Of a stretch of 64,000 nucleotides of DNA, positions 34,992-46,973 are shown piece by piece; positions within the stretch are counted from its first letter, which is position 1; each line of letters opens with the position of its first letter. The stretch covers positions 4,739,893 to 4,803,892 of the forward strand of contig NC_049997.1 of the NCBI RefSeq assembly GCF_000003815.2, given 5' to 3'. Under the pieces are notes generated by a model. The model was not told the origin of the DNA, did no database searches, and saw only the letters and a program-made list of their open reading frames with translations. The position numbers were made by a program, and so were the translations under genes. Source of the DNA: Branchiostoma floridae. Lineage: Eukaryota > Chordata > Leptocardii > Amphioxiformes > Branchiostomatidae.

Positions 34992-37787
34992 ATGGGCAGA
35001 AAGTTACAGGAAATGGTTATTTTCCTTCTTATCTTCATGATTGAGCTCGACATGCCAGATGCAGGGGCTGAATGCAGACCGGGCTTCTCCTGTGTCAGTG
35101 ACAGTCGCAGTTTGAAACTCACCAGTATCCCCAAGAACCTACCAAAATTGATAATGTCCATGGACCTGAGATATAATACAATAACAACTTTAAGTAAGCC
35201 AGAGATGAATGTGCTGGCGAGATATAAGAACTTGGGGAGTCTAAACTTTGCTGAAAATCGTATAGCGACCGTAGATCGTTTCCCCCCTCTATTCCAGCTT
35301 CGATGGTTGAGCTTTAATAAGAACAAGATTACCTATCTTCACAAAGAGACATTTCTAAATCTACCAAGACTCGTAATTTTGTATCTGATGAAAAACCAGA
35401 TAGCAAACATTCATCCTGGGACATTTTCAAGATTAACCAAACTCAAAGAATTGTACATTGACTACAATAACATAACTATCGTTCAATGTGGCACATTCTC
35501 ATACCTACCATTGCTCCGATATTTGAGCATGGCTCACAACCAGATATTCAAAATTCAGGCTTGTGCTTTCTTAAATCTCCCCCACCTCCAAACGTTGCAT
35601 CTGCAGTCCAACCAGATAAAGGGAATTCAATCTGACACATTTTCAGACTTACCCAGGCTTCAAACTCTGTTTCTGAACGTAAACAAGATACCTAATATTC
35701 AGGCTGGTACTTTTTCAAATCTACCCAAACTCCAGTCTTTGACGCTGAGTGACAACCAGATATCCGCCCTTCCCCCGTCAATTTATAAAATCCTGTCAGT
35801 AACTTCTAATGTAGAAATGTACTACAACCCTTGGCAGTGTGACTGCAACATGGTTCCATTCAGGCTTAAAATGACCGGGACTCATTCATTTGAAAGTCAG
35901 ATAGTATGTGCCCGACCTGCTAACTTAGTGAACAAAATGCTGAAAAATATCAAACCAGAAGACCTGATCTGTGAAGAACAAACTACATCAACGATGTTTG
36001 ATACCAAAACCCCATTTACCTCATCTCCAGTGTCTACATCTTTTCCATCTGGCAATACAGAGAGAAATACTGATTCAGCAAATAATGTTGGCTCGACAAG
36101 GTTTGTTGGTAACCAATTTGACAGTGCTAATAGCTGTTCTAACGATTCAACCTTCTGTTATCATTGGTACTTTAAACACAATGCTGGCTCTCAGCCACAT
36201 CCAGCAGATGATAAGAAATGGGAAGGGTTACCAACTGAAACAACGACTGAAAGTAACAATTCCATTGAATCTCCCCCGAGCCCCCCACTATTTGTTGTTA
36301 TTGGATCTAACTGTGGTTCAATAGCTGGTACCGCCATCATTGTTGCAATCATTATCACAATACGAAGGACGAGGAGGGCTTTGTGCCCAGTTGCTGCAAA
36401 AACCAGTATTCAGAATGAAACAGTTCAGGGCCGGCTCCAGGCGACAAGTACTCAGTTTCCAAATGTTACAAAAACTACTGCTAGTGTAACAGTTTCCATG
36501 ATTGCAAGCGGTCAGGCCGACCAGGGTCAGTATCAGGATACCATTCGATATCAAAACTGCGACATTGGTAACACACCAGGTCCAAGTCCTGGAATTGGTT
36601 TGAGCACCTCAAACACCACATCTACTGTAGTAACGAGTAGCCATGGTCAGACATGGCGAGGGTTGTCTCCAAAGGAACTGCCTGTAGCCTTACTGCCAAA
36701 TCCTATGTATAATGGTACACAATCAAATCCTCCAAAAACTACATGTCCTGAAATAACAGGTGATGATTATCAAGCAACCAAAGAAACATACACGCACACC
36801 ACATCTGCTGTTAAGACTTGTTTTGCTACTCATCTGTATGAAGATATGGATGAACAAAATTATCAGGCATTGCAGGATCAGTGTCAGGCCACTATTGTAT
36901 CTAACACAAGTAGTTCATATGCTGCAATAGCTAGTGGCCATGTCCAGTCAGAGCAGGATCAGTCTGCCCGAGTAATGTACACAACAACTGTAAAGACTAG
37001 CGGCCATGGTGGCTTGTATAAAAATATGGATAGCCAACATTATCAGCTATTGCAGGGCCAGTGTCTGACCAACACTACATTTAACACAAATACCACAGCT
37101 GCGGCAGTCAACAATGGCAATGGTCAGACAGTGCAGGACCAGTCTGAAACCACCAATAGTTCCTACATAAACACCTTAGCTGTTCCAATGAAAAATATTC
37201 ATGACAAAAAAGGGCAGAATCAGTTTCAAATTGTAACTGAACACAGCGAAAACATTGGAAGTACTACAATGCTTAGTGGTCATGATGAGACAGGGCAGAT
37301 TCAGTCTCATAGCTTTACTGAGTCGAACACAAACACTACTACTACTGTAATGGTTAGTGGTCATGACCACACAGTACAGGACCAGTCTCAGGCCATTACT
37401 GAGTCGAACACAAACACTACTGCTACTGTAATGGTTAGTGGTCATGACCACACAGTACAGGACCAGTCACATGCCATCACTGAGTCCAACACAAACACTA
37501 CTACTACTGTAATGGTTAGTGGTCATGACCACACAGTACAGGACCAGTCACATGCCATCACCGAGTCCAACACAAACACTACTACTACTGTAATGGCTAG
37601 TGGTCATGACCACACAGAACAGGACCAGTCATATGCCATTACTGAAAATAAGGTCCCTGAAACCCCTCAAGGAAGTAAACCCCCTCTAGACGAGCCACCT
37701 CCCCTTCCTCCCAAACGCAAATGCGTTGTCGCCCCGTCTGAAAAACAAACCCAAGACAATTCGAACATTTACGAAGAAATGACATAA
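34992..37787 (+). CDS. LRR transmembrane receptor with signalling tail (right)
   Basis: 931 codons, open throughout. Same architecture as the left copy: signal peptide, N-terminal cysteine cap, about eight to nine LRRs, NPWQCDC cap, Ser/Thr stalk, one membrane segment, and a long tail with NPMY, YEDM/YQAL, YKNM/YQLL, PPPLPPKRK and a terminal YEEM. The 21-residue length difference is one extra 27-residue repeat minus two small deletions (after the membrane segment and within the first degenerate repeat). All five tyrosines named and both cysteine caps are unchanged between copies, although other tail residues vary, so purifying selection on the motifs is plausible. An acceptor (ttttttag) lies directly upstream of the ATG region. 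The predicted poly(A) signal is at 38086-38091. Confidence 0.9.
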   Translation: MGRKLQEMVIFLLIFMIELDMPDAGAECRPGFSCVSDSRSLKLTSIPKNLPKLIMSMDLRYNTITTLSKPEMNVLARYKNLGSLNFAENRIATVDRFPPLFQLRWLSFNKNKITYLHKETFLNLPRLVILYLMKNQIANIHPGTFSRLTKLKELYIDYNNITIVQCGTFSYLPLLRYLSMAHNQIFKIQACAFLNLPHLQTLHLQSNQIKGIQSDTFSDLPRLQTLFLNVNKIPNIQAGTFSNLPKLQSLTLSDNQISALPPSIYKILSVTSNVEMYYNPWQCDCNMVPFRLKMTGTHSFESQIVCARPANLVNKMLKNIKPEDLICEEQTTSTMFDTKTPFTSSPVSTSFPSGNTERNTDSANNVGSTRFVGNQFDSANSCSNDSTFCYHWYFKHNAGSQPHPADDKKWEGLPTETTTESNNSIESPPSPPLFVVIGSNCGSIAGTAIIVAIIITIRRTRRALCPVAAKTSIQNETVQGRLQATSTQFPNVTKTTASVTVSMIASGQADQGQYQDTIRYQNCDIGNTPGPSPGIGLSTSNTTSTVVTSSHGQTWRGLSPKELPVALLPNPMYNGTQSNPPKTTCPEITGDDYQATKETYTHTTSAVKTCFATHLYEDMDEQNYQALQDQCQATIVSNTSSSYAAIASGHVQSEQDQSARVMYTTTVKTSGHGGLYKNMDSQHYQLLQGQCLTNTTFNTNTTAAAVNNGNGQTVQDQSETTNSSYINTLAVPMKNIHDKKGQNQFQIVTEHSENIGSTTMLSGHDETGQIQSHSFTESNTNTTTTVMVSGHDHTVQDQSQAITESNTNTTATVMVSGHDHTVQDQSHAITESNTNTTTTVMVSGHDHTVQDQSHAITESNTNTTTTVMASGHDHTEQDQSYAITENKVPETPQGSKPPLDEPPPLPPKRKCVVAPSEKQTQDNSNIYEEMT
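37326..37649 (+). repeat. 81-bp coding tandem repeat, 4 copies
   Basis: 27-residue units containing TVMxSGHDHTxQDQS, one more than on the left arm. Confidence 0.95.
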
Positions 37788-38085
37788 AATAACATTCTGA
37801 AGGATACACAACATTCTTTCAGCTTTGCAAGTAAAAAAAAATGTTAAGATTTGTTTCGAAAAGCTAACCACTATGACCAAAGTGAGATGCTCATTTGAAA
37901 TTTGGGAGATTGCATTTGAAAAATTCTTTCGGATTAATTGCGTGTGTGCAAAAATGAATATTAGTGACATGTTTTTTTTGGTACTATGTAAATATTGTAT
38001 TGTATGTAAGTGTTATGTGTATACGTATCCAGGGCCCCAATGAAAAGCAGTGTTTGTCACTGATGGGGGCTTACCCTGATAAATG

Positions 38086-38091
38086 AATAAA
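38086..38091 (+). terminator. Candidate poly(A) signal of right LRR gene
   Basis: AATAAA about 300 nt after the stop, conserved on the left arm at 12795-12800. Confidence 0.5.
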
Positions 38092-38094
38092 AGC

Positions 38095-39660
38095 AACAAC
38101 AATGTCAAGTAAAACATTATCTCAAGCTTGTAACTTAAATGTGAAACCTGATTATCACTGTCCGTCCAAAGTTCTTGTCGTGACTGAATTGCTAGCAAAA
38201 TATATGGACATCTCCTGAAAATAATCTTTTAAACAAATGTTTACATCTGCTTATCGTTTTATGATTGTCATGTCTCATAATATGTACTTAAAAAACCAAC
38301 AGGGTATTTCCATTATTCTTTACGTGATTTTATCTATACCGTAGCAATTATTACCCGAAGAATGATGTATTTCTGAAGATTTTGAATTAAGTAAACTTGT
38401 TCCTTAGTATTTCTCCCAGAGTGTATGAATATGTACATATGTGATCTGAAATGGACAGGCACACTGTGTGACTGTGTACCTTACCTTAGATCCTCCATCA
38501 ATACTGTTGCATTGTGTGTGTACCAAGCATGTATTATTGCTCATCAGTAGCCATACATATGATTTGTATTTCATTGAATACATTCAGTTGTGTACGACAT
38601 ATAGTACTTATCATGAAAAGAATTTGTGGCTTGGAAAGTATGATACGTAAATTGCTTATATGGCCAAATAGAAGTCATGATGTTGCTACTAGCATTTGAT
38701 TTTCTTTATTATGAAATGTCATCTATTAAACCCTTTTGTTGTATTACTCTTTTATTATCAACATTGATGCTCTTGTTTTCACAAAACAAAGGATACTTCA
38801 TAAAATATACTGTATGTACAGCACTATGATATGTTTCAGCTCAGACACAAGCAGAGAAATTATTGTATACTGCTTTTTCATGGAATCTTGAAAGACGTAT
38901 TACAGCGGAGGTAAACTAAGCAATTATCTTCTTGAACTAGTTTAACTGTAATTTACAACACAAAAATTGAAGCAATTATGTTCTTCATAAGCTCTGAGTA
39001 GAGATGTAATGTTGTCCGAATTTATCTACTTCAACAATATTTGGCAAAATCCACTCAATTCTTCATACCATTTGCTATAATTATTGAGTCATTTTGCAGG
39101 GTGACAGTGTGTCTTTAGTACTGGTCTTATGTACCACCGTGCTACCAAGTGAGGATTGCTTTCAATTCTTTTTGGAAGAAACATAAAAAACTGTCACCTA
39201 TTAAAAGGCATGTTGTTATACAATTATAGACTTGTATTTCGAACGTACATTTTGTATAGAAGTGACAGGAAGTAGTTGAGAGAATAGGTCTCACCTTGTA
39301 TGCTGAATGTGTAGTTTCTTTTATTAAAAATGTAAATCTACATTTAATGGTAAGACTTATCTTTGATTCACAGTACACACAATGAATCCCGACTAGGGCT
39401 AGGGGACACATTACATATACAGAGAACGGCCCTTCACGCGTCCTTGATATTCAAGCACAATTTGCAACTGAAAACTATTGATAAGTAAAAAATCTGGATT
39501 ACAATTAGCTTATTACCGATTTTGTTTCTGTGGTTATTGTTTAATACAGAATGTTATAAATGAAACGAGACATTAAAACCACTGCAATTCCTTAGAAACC
39601 CGCAGAAATGGCAAAGTGCCCCGAATGGGCCCGATGACTGCAAATCTAGTTTTGATAAAT
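38095..39660. other. No gene recognised
   Basis: Mirror of 11200-12790. Only short, non-conserved frames. Confidence 0.55.
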
Positions 39661-39664
39661 GCTC

Positions 39665-39869
39665 TAACGCTAGTTCACCTTTTTCCGCGTGGTATCCTAT
39701 ATCCGTTGTTTTGCCGAACATGGTTTAGGGATATTCATATCAATTCGACGAATGGTGGTTTCAAATTACAATTTCCTTAATTTCAAATGATGCCATTTGA
39801 AATCATCATCTGTCGTTTTTAGAAACAACGGATATAAGTTACTCCGCGAATAAAGGTGAACTAGCGTTA
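39665..39869. mobile_element. Foldback MITE, TAACGCTAGTTCACCTTT ends (right)
   Basis: 205 bp. Mirror of 10997-11197. Confidence 0.85.
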
Positions 39870-40042
39870 CCAGTTAAGTCATTCCAACGCTACGATTAGA
39901 CATGTCAAAAAAAAAAAAAACTCGTCCGTGGCAGTCGGTTTGCATACCAATGTCCAGACGTATTTTCCCTATATCTTAGGGCTTTCACCTTTGACCTGCA
40001 CATGCGCAGTTGGATTTATGAACGTGACGTTTAATGGCGCTA

Positions 40043-40854
40043 GGTACGAGGGGTGATAAAGAGTTCTCGGCCTCACCCAGACATGATTAGAACAACTCAA
40101 ATACAGTACAATAAAATGCTTAATTTTGGGATTTTTTTGACCAAAAACGTTCTTGTTCCCTGGTCTTATAACCAAATGACCTAAATTTTGGTAAATAGGT
40201 GCACTAGATATTCATTGAAATGACCCATGCATAGTTCTGGCATAAACCACTTCAAAATTATATATTTGGGGATTTTTTAGGTTGTACTGGAAGAGTCCAT
40301 TCTTACATGGAGGGTGAATCCATAAAATTTAGTTTTAGACGGGTGATGATTCAATATTCCACTTTTAGCGGAAGTGTTTTTGGACTGGTCTATATTACCT
40401 TTGCATGCCGTTTTTGCTTAGTTTAACTTCGGACTGTCCGCTGACTTCTACTCGGAAATCCTCCTCAAAGTAACTGGATTAAAAGTAGGACGTGGTCATA
40501 ATAAAAGGCCATGTTTTCAGTGGGAGTATTTCAGGACTGGTCTATTGTGCAAATTCACATGGGGTGCACTGGAAGAGTCCATTCTTGCACTGGGAATTTT
40601 GTAAGATTCGTTTTGGGGTGTCATTAAGTGTCATTAGTAGAAGTGACTTTTAAACAAAAGTGTTCCATTTTTGCATATGGGTGATTTTGGAATAGTCTAT
40701 TGTTGCATGGGGAGGGAGATGGCTGAAATATGCTGTATTTGCTCTCAAGCAAATGTCGGCCTTTCTAGTAGACTTTATACTTGACATCTCGAAATCTGAG
40801 ATGTGTTTATTATTTCTGGGTGAGGTCGAGGACTTATTGATCACCCCTCATACC
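40043..40854. mobile_element. TIR element, GAGGGGTGA / GGCCTCACCCAGA ends (right)
   Basis: 812 bp. Shares ends with 10281-10805 but has a longer interior with internal short repeats such as ggactggtctat and tggaagagtccattctt. Confidence 0.75.
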
Positions 40855-41097
40855 ATAGAGGTCCTGTGTTTGAGGAGATCCACACCGCGAGCACTTTTAA
40901 GAACCCACATCACTTATCAAAAAGCGTAAGAGTCTTTCCTAGTCTGAGTGGATCAAATAAGTCTGCCCCGAAATTGTATTGTACTTACGTACAAACGTGA
41001 TGTGTTGAGCCAAAAGGAGGCTGACCGGGTATGCAAAACAAATAAACAGCTATTCCAAAAGTGAGTGACCACACAACTGGGTATTTGTTGTTTCCAG

Positions 41098-41279
41098 GCC
41101 GGCGAGGGTGCCTTGGTGAGCAGCTGGGCAGGATGGAGCTTTTCCTGTTCTTTTCGACCCTGCTGCAGTCGTTCACATTCAAAACGCCAGAGGGAGCTTC
41201 TCGTCCAAACACTGACGCCGGCGTTTTCGGTCTGACTCTGACTCCGCATCCGTTCCAGTTCAGTGCGATACCGCGTTAG
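41098..41279 (+). CDS. CYP2-like cytochrome P450, last exon only (right)
   Basis: Acceptor tttccag at 41091-41097, exon in phase 1, stop 41277-41279. It encodes GRRGCLGEQLGRMELFLFF followed by a Pro-rich C-terminus ending PFQFSAIPR, the standard end of CYP2-clan monooxygenases: the cysteine is the haem ligand and the following helix L packs on the haem. About 59 of roughly 490 residues are encoded. No upstream exon can be found between this exon and the LRR gene, or before it, so either the rest lies outside a very long intron or this is an orphan exon. The left counterpart is deleted in the same region. Confidence 0.75.
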
Positions 41280-41684
41280 TTTCTACCTTCGCCAAGAAGG
41301 TTATATTTTGGGTAACCCCTGTATGTGAGTATGTGTGGTTGTGTGTAAAAGACCAGCATAACTCGAGAGCACCTCGGATGGCTTGTTTTGATATTTAGTA
41401 TCTGACCTGGAAACTATTAGAATTTGGGCCTCCTATATAGCGGCTTGTTATAGTACTGCAGTAGAACTTCTGGGTTTAATATCTCTACTTCTGGATATGA
41501 TGTGGTAATGGCTTTTGAGTTGGCTTAAATCTAGTTATGAAAAAATTAGCCAAGATTAGACTTTCTAAAGTTCCTTCTTTAGGACATATTGTTTGTAAGG
41601 CGGTGTCGGCAAAACGAAGGACAGGAGCATTTTTGTTTGAAAAAAGGATCTAGATCTGTCTGTATAGTTCTCTTTCTCCTCCTC

Positions 41685-41774
41685 TCTCTAGATCTCCTCC
41701 ATTTCGGCTGATCTTCTACCATATTTCTCTCTCAATCTCTCCATATCTCTCTTTCTCTCTTTCTCTCTGTCTCT

Positions 41775-41808
<34 letters not shown>
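41685..41808. repeat. CT microsatellite (right)
   Basis: Mirror of the GA tract near 9173-9240, longer here. Confidence 0.9.
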
Positions 41809-41819
41809 ACACGAGTCAG

Positions 41820-42910
41820 GGGTAGGATTTGTTTTGATTTAATTTTTGTTACATAAAACAAAATTCCCACAGCTTTTAAAGGAAGAACACGTCACTCTGT
41901 GTAACCTCACACCAATTCAATTAGTAGCTTTTACGGTGTACTAGACTTAAAGCAAAACCTACACAAAAAACACACGGAAACAGACTCGGATAGTGCTCTG
42001 TATCTTGTTTAGCGGAGTTTGAGGAAATAATCCCTTTTTGGGCACTTGCTTAAAATGTCTATAAAGCAGGGAAATTAAACACCATGTGTTTTTGGTGGAA
42101 CCCAATATATGACCTCGGTCTGCTCTCAATTAGCGTGCTTCCATGTCCTTATTTCAGGTCATTCTAATTAGTTTTAATTAGTTTTGGCTAAGGCTACACA
42201 AATAGACCGAAGGCTTACGAAATGTTTAGACACATAGGATTAAAAACTGGCTGCATGGGCCTTGTCCCCTGAATGCACATTGGGACTGAACTTACATTTG
42301 CGAACAGTTTGGAGCGTTCGTTCGGTGCTTCCCAAAAAACTAAGTAATCCCGTACATCACAGGAAGACCAAAGTCTACGGGTACTCGCCGCCACACAACA
42401 ACACGGCGGTCAGGGAGCGACGCCCCTGCCCACTGAGGAGCCAAAAGCCTCCAACCAGTCCCACAGACCACCTGCACTTGCACCCAAGAAAATAATCCCT
42501 TTACTTTCAGTGCCTGAGCCCTCAACAAAATGAAGTTGGTGCTTAAAATAAAGACAAAGAAGGCAGAAGCAAGTCAAGCCCTCTACAGAGACGCGCAATG
42601 GACTACAACACTGCCACCACATCAGACACAAGGAAGACACCAAGAAGAACCACACAGGGAACCAAGACACCACCGTCAACCACACCATCGAGAAAAGAGA
42701 ACTACAGGAACGTCGCGTACGAGTTGTTCAAGCGCTACAATATGCTGAGAAGCCAGAGCTACAAGCCAGAGCAATGATACAGCAAGAAGGAGGGGGCAAC
42801 ATACTGAAGAAGACTGTTTTTCTTTATTCTCGATAGTGTTAAGGGAACCTCTGTGACATATGTAACTGTTTTAGAACAATGGATGAAGTCACACTATAAG
42901 AGGTCAAGTA
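41820..42910. other. Intergenic, no gene recognised (right)
   Basis: A short plus-strand frame (ATG 42600, about 58 codons, Thr/Lys/Arg rich, ending at 42776) has a related but altered frame on the left arm. I do not recognise it and do not call it a gene. Confidence 0.5.
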
Positions 42911-43210
42911 AGAAAAGCCCTGTATACGTAGGGCACCATGCACTAGGGCGATATGCACTGGATAGTTACCAGAGTATTATGCAATGAAAAGGTATATAAG
43001 TCAAGTAAGGTCATACATAGCGAAAAGCCCTATATACGTAGGGCACCATGCACTAGGGCGATATGCACTGGATAGATACCAGGGCGTTCTCCACTGGAAA
43101 GGTATATAAGTGCGAGCTTCACGAACTTGTGTCATTTAGCCTCTAGCCACTGAAGAAGTTGTAGGCAACGAAACCGGTTTGGCCGACAGACTGAATAAAC
43201 GTTCAGAAAC
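42911..43210 (+). repeat. Two ~110-bp repeats with TATA cores and ribozyme-like motif
   Basis: Units start at 42911 and 43021 and share gtagggcaccatgcactagg. Each ends in ggtatataag (second at 43101). A CTGAAGA...GAAA motif with a 4-bp stem follows at 43150-43173. The arrangement, about 280 nt upstream of the lectin ATG, could be a promoter or a retroelement terminal repeat. Confidence 0.55.
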
Positions 43211-43388
43211 TTGAACTATGCGGCTCCAGATGTCTTATTGAGGGATGACTGCGGTGCGATAGATGTCGTTTAGCTGAAGGATGAGTCCACTCTACTATAT
43301 ACTGTACGGAACCAAAACGGGAACCGAACCCAGGACCTTCTAACTCATAAAGGGATTGGAGCACTAGCAGGACCATAGAGGAGCCAGC

Positions 43389-46255
43389 ATGCCGCTGTTG
43401 TCACCGTTCCTTGTACTGTTCCTGTTGATGGTGACGCCCAAAGGCATCAACACAGCGCCCATAGGCATCAACAGCAACTCCAACCTCCAGTCGGATATCA
43501 ACTCTCTAAAGCAATCCGTCCAAAAGACAAACGGTAAGGAATGACGCTTCACTGCAACAATTTGTATAGTTGTCTATAAATAGATAGTCTAACCCTTTTT
43601 GGAATATTTTACAGTGCATAATTGTAGTAGTAACTTGTAATAGTAACTAAACGTCCCTTTTCTTTTCGCTGACAACAGTGCACTGCTTTAAGTCATTGGC
43701 AATCCGCCGATGTGTAGTTTCATTTATATTGGACCTGGAAAAGAAATCACTATTGGTGTACCATGTGGCTAATGGAATTAAATCTCGCTTAAACTAAAGA
43801 GAACGTCCGAAAGAATCCGTCCGATCTATTCCACTCTTTTTCTCAGAAAATCTATATCTATCATTTTCTAGTCATATGCATATCGGGGTTGTTGTTAGCT
43901 TCAGTATGTCTTGGCACAATCACGTTCGAAGTATTGTTCTTAAAGCTTTAAGATATGTCAAATTATTCAGTGTTCCCAAAAAAGAAGTATTTAGATTCCA
44001 ATCCGTAGAAATATTTACGGGAATAGTTTACTGTAAAGAAATTAAAGAGTACATCAGCATTCTCCACTTGACAGGATGGGTAACACAGTTGCACACTGAG
44101 ATGAAGACCATCCGGGGTAGACTGGAAGGCATCAATGAACTACTGTCCAGATTGAAGGTCAGTTTTAGTTAGTATTTGTACATGTATTTTATTAGCCGGT
44201 TCATTGGGGCCTAGAGCCGGTACAACTGTCCTTTAAGCTAAGGGCACAACCCGCCGTACGTGCAATTTGTCCGTACGTTTTCATGGGAGGCCACGTCCGC
44301 CACGTATATCTAAAAACGTTCAGGCTGTACAGGGCAGGCGCGTCGCCCGTACTACGAGCGTAGGTGGGTCGAATCCGCAGCCCGATGGCACACAAAGTTT
44401 TGCCTGCACGTGAAGTTCTACGGCGTCTCTGCGTGCTCCAAAATCCGTCGGATTCCACACGAGTTCGTACGGAGGCGGTACTTACCACTTTCGTATCCCA
44501 AAAGATTGCCCACGTTTTGGCACGTAGACAGCACGTATTTGCACGTACGGCGGGTTGTGCCCTCAGCTTTAGAATAACGCACAGGCTTCTATTTTTGTAT
44601 CGATTAAATCGATTTTTAAGTCTTTGGTGAAACCAATCGCTTTCCAGGTGTGTAGCACTTGGCACAATGTTGATCAAACCTGCAAACTGCATACACATGT
44701 AGGTAATTTTGTCCGTGTACGTCGCACGACAGATTTACAAGTTTTAAACAAGTAGTAGGGGAACTCTTCGGATAGTTGTAAAACCGTCGTACGTCCCTCG
44801 CTGAAAATTGCACATTGTGTGTGAGCGTGGCTTACTAAAAAGACCCCCCACACACACACACGTACATGTGGTCAGTTAGTCAGTCAGTCCCATAGCTTAG
44901 TGCATCCTAATTTCCGATACTTGAATACCACGGAAAAATTCATATTTCTCGTGCAACTAGATAAACCAGACATTATTGATTCCATCGGTCCTTATGTTTA
45001 TAACTGTTTTAAGAAGCAAGAAGAAGTTGAACTTGTACATACTAGAATGTATTAGCATATGTAGAGATGATAAGATACCTTTTTGTCAAAATTGTACATT
45101 ATCACTAGCGCTACGACCTGTACTTAGCTTGTTTGAGCACAAATGTACAATAAAGGTCATTCATTCATTCAATATTATGGTTTGTGCCAATGTAGCCTTT
45201 CCAAAGCCAAATCGCAAAACTCCAGGCGGGCCAAGGCGATCTCAACTCGACCATAAGCGCCCTGCACGGCTCTCTGGAAGACCTGGAACAGCGGGAGTAC
45301 ATCGAACGCTGTAAGTACTGATGATGATTAAAATCGTATAAGGAGACGTATAAAATGAAGTATTGGGAATTACACTGGTGGTCAATGGGTGGAGAAGTTG
45401 CTGTCAGGAGCGGGCGAGCGAGCGAGAGACAGACCGAGAGAGCGAGAGAGAGTGAACGAGAGAGAGAGAGAGAAAGAGAGACACAGAGAGAAAGTGAGAG
45501 AGAGAGAGAGAGAGAGAGAGGGAGAAAGAAAGAGAGAGAGAGACAAAGAGAGAGAGAGAGACAAAGAGACAGACAGAGAGAGAGACAGACAGAGAGAGAG
45601 ATGGTGTAAGACATAAAGAAAGCAGATAATTGTTTTTGCCTACGTCACATTTCCCAATTGGAACCCGGTCGGGCAGCTTTAAAGAACGAAAACTATGATA
45701 TAAAAGACACCGAAGTACACAACACGTAATAGTCATGGGCATTATTTGTGTATATTTTCACGTATTCATTTCTATTTTTCATTGCCACAAACAGTCTGTC
45801 CGGGCCCCGGTTTGCAAATGTAACGTAAGCCTTAGCAGTGAGTAATAATCGTATGGCCGTTCGTCGTAATTGCATAGGTAAGTCATGGCAATGAGGGGAG
45901 GAAATCTTTCTGTCTTTGCAAGCACGTGATTAGCGTGCGTTTCATTGTTTGTGTTACTGTTGTTGTTGCTTCAGGTGAGTCTGGTTTGATGGAAACACCA
46001 TATGATGGTGTGTTCAGTACCGGCTCAGCAACTGGACTCCGATTCCTACACCTGGAAGCCACGTTTAGTAGGGCCTTCCGCACAATCCCCATGGTGACCA
46101 TCGGCTTGGCGCATGTGGACCACGTCCTTAATACTAACATCCGCGTCAAAGCCCGGGTGTTTAGCGCCACCAAGACAAGCCTCATGGTGGCACTCGGCAC
46201 GTGGGAAGATTCGTTGCTGTACTCTGCCAGTGTCCACTGGATGGCCTGTGCATGA
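43389..46255 (+). CDS. Secreted coiled-coil H-type lectin (right copy)
   Basis: Exons 43389-43533, 44075-44157, 45196-45310 and 45975-46255 (stop 46253-46255), all GT-AG, 207 aa. Signal peptide 1-22; coiled coil about 30-112 spread over exons 1-3; C115 begins exon 4, which alone encodes the H-type lectin domain (ATFSRAF, IPMVTIGL, GTWEDS, VHWMA). The domain-per-exon layout is typical of shuffled extracellular modules. Compared with the left copy there are about nine replacements, most in the coiled coil (for example R/L and M/L in exon 2), and only one in the lectin domain (V/F). The start is chosen because it is the only ATG that gives a signal peptide. A candidate poly(A) signal lies at 46968-46973. 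Confidence 0.9.
44238..44566. mobile_element. ACGT-rich MITE in lectin intron 2 (right)
   Basis: 329 bp. Mirror of 6031-6358 with the same CTAAGGGCACAACCC ends. Confidence 0.9.
45419..45603. repeat. GA microsatellite, lectin intron 3 (right)
   Basis: Purine tract with GACA interruptions. The source of several spurious Glu/Arg frames. Confidence 0.95.
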
Positions 46256-46514
46256 GATGTACAAACTAAATTGGTTTTCAGGCTTAGCCGAATGAGTCAA
46301 AATCATGTCTTGCTGTAGTCAGGAAAAACAAACTTACCACTTCTGTTTTGCACTCAGCGAAGGCGTCTCGCCCAAACGCTTTAGTAAATGACTAATTTTT
46401 GTTGCACAACAATTGTATCTGTGATGTATTGCACTTCAAGTACACATGGTGATGGGAGCTCCAATTCGAAACACTGTTTGTATCTAATGATATAGTGACT
46501 CTTTTCTAACATTG

Positions 46515-46620
46515 TCATGTGTAATCCAAGGGACGTCCCTTTCCAATGCTAGGCACACATTTACACCTGAGTGAAGTGAAGAAAGTTGCGTAAATTGCTT
46601 TCTTGAAAGACATAACGTGG
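46515..46620. repeat. SINE tail fragment (right)
   Basis: Mirror of 2900-3030: gggacgtccctttcc, then ctgagtgaagtgaagaaagttgc. Confidence 0.55.
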
Positions 46621-46973
46621 ACTTTGAGCGAAACACCGACCGTTACAGTACAAGACGCCACAATGGCCGATTAAGTAATCGAGAATAACAGGCAGTGACC
46701 TTACTTGATACTCTGGTAGGGATTAGGAGTACTAAATTTAGCAAATGGTAGCGTGTTGTTATGTATCTCTTTTGTTAATTTTTCATACAGCTGATACGGC
46801 CATATGCTGATTCCGTTATAACAAAGTTTGAAATTTAAAACTGACTTGTAATTCGGGTGGGAACTTGGCTCTGTGGAACATTTAGAATAGTATAGTGAGC
46901 ATTTCAATCAATCCCTCTTCTTTCCTTTTTGAAGAGTACGTGATGAAAAGTTAACTTAGTAGTTGCAAATAAA

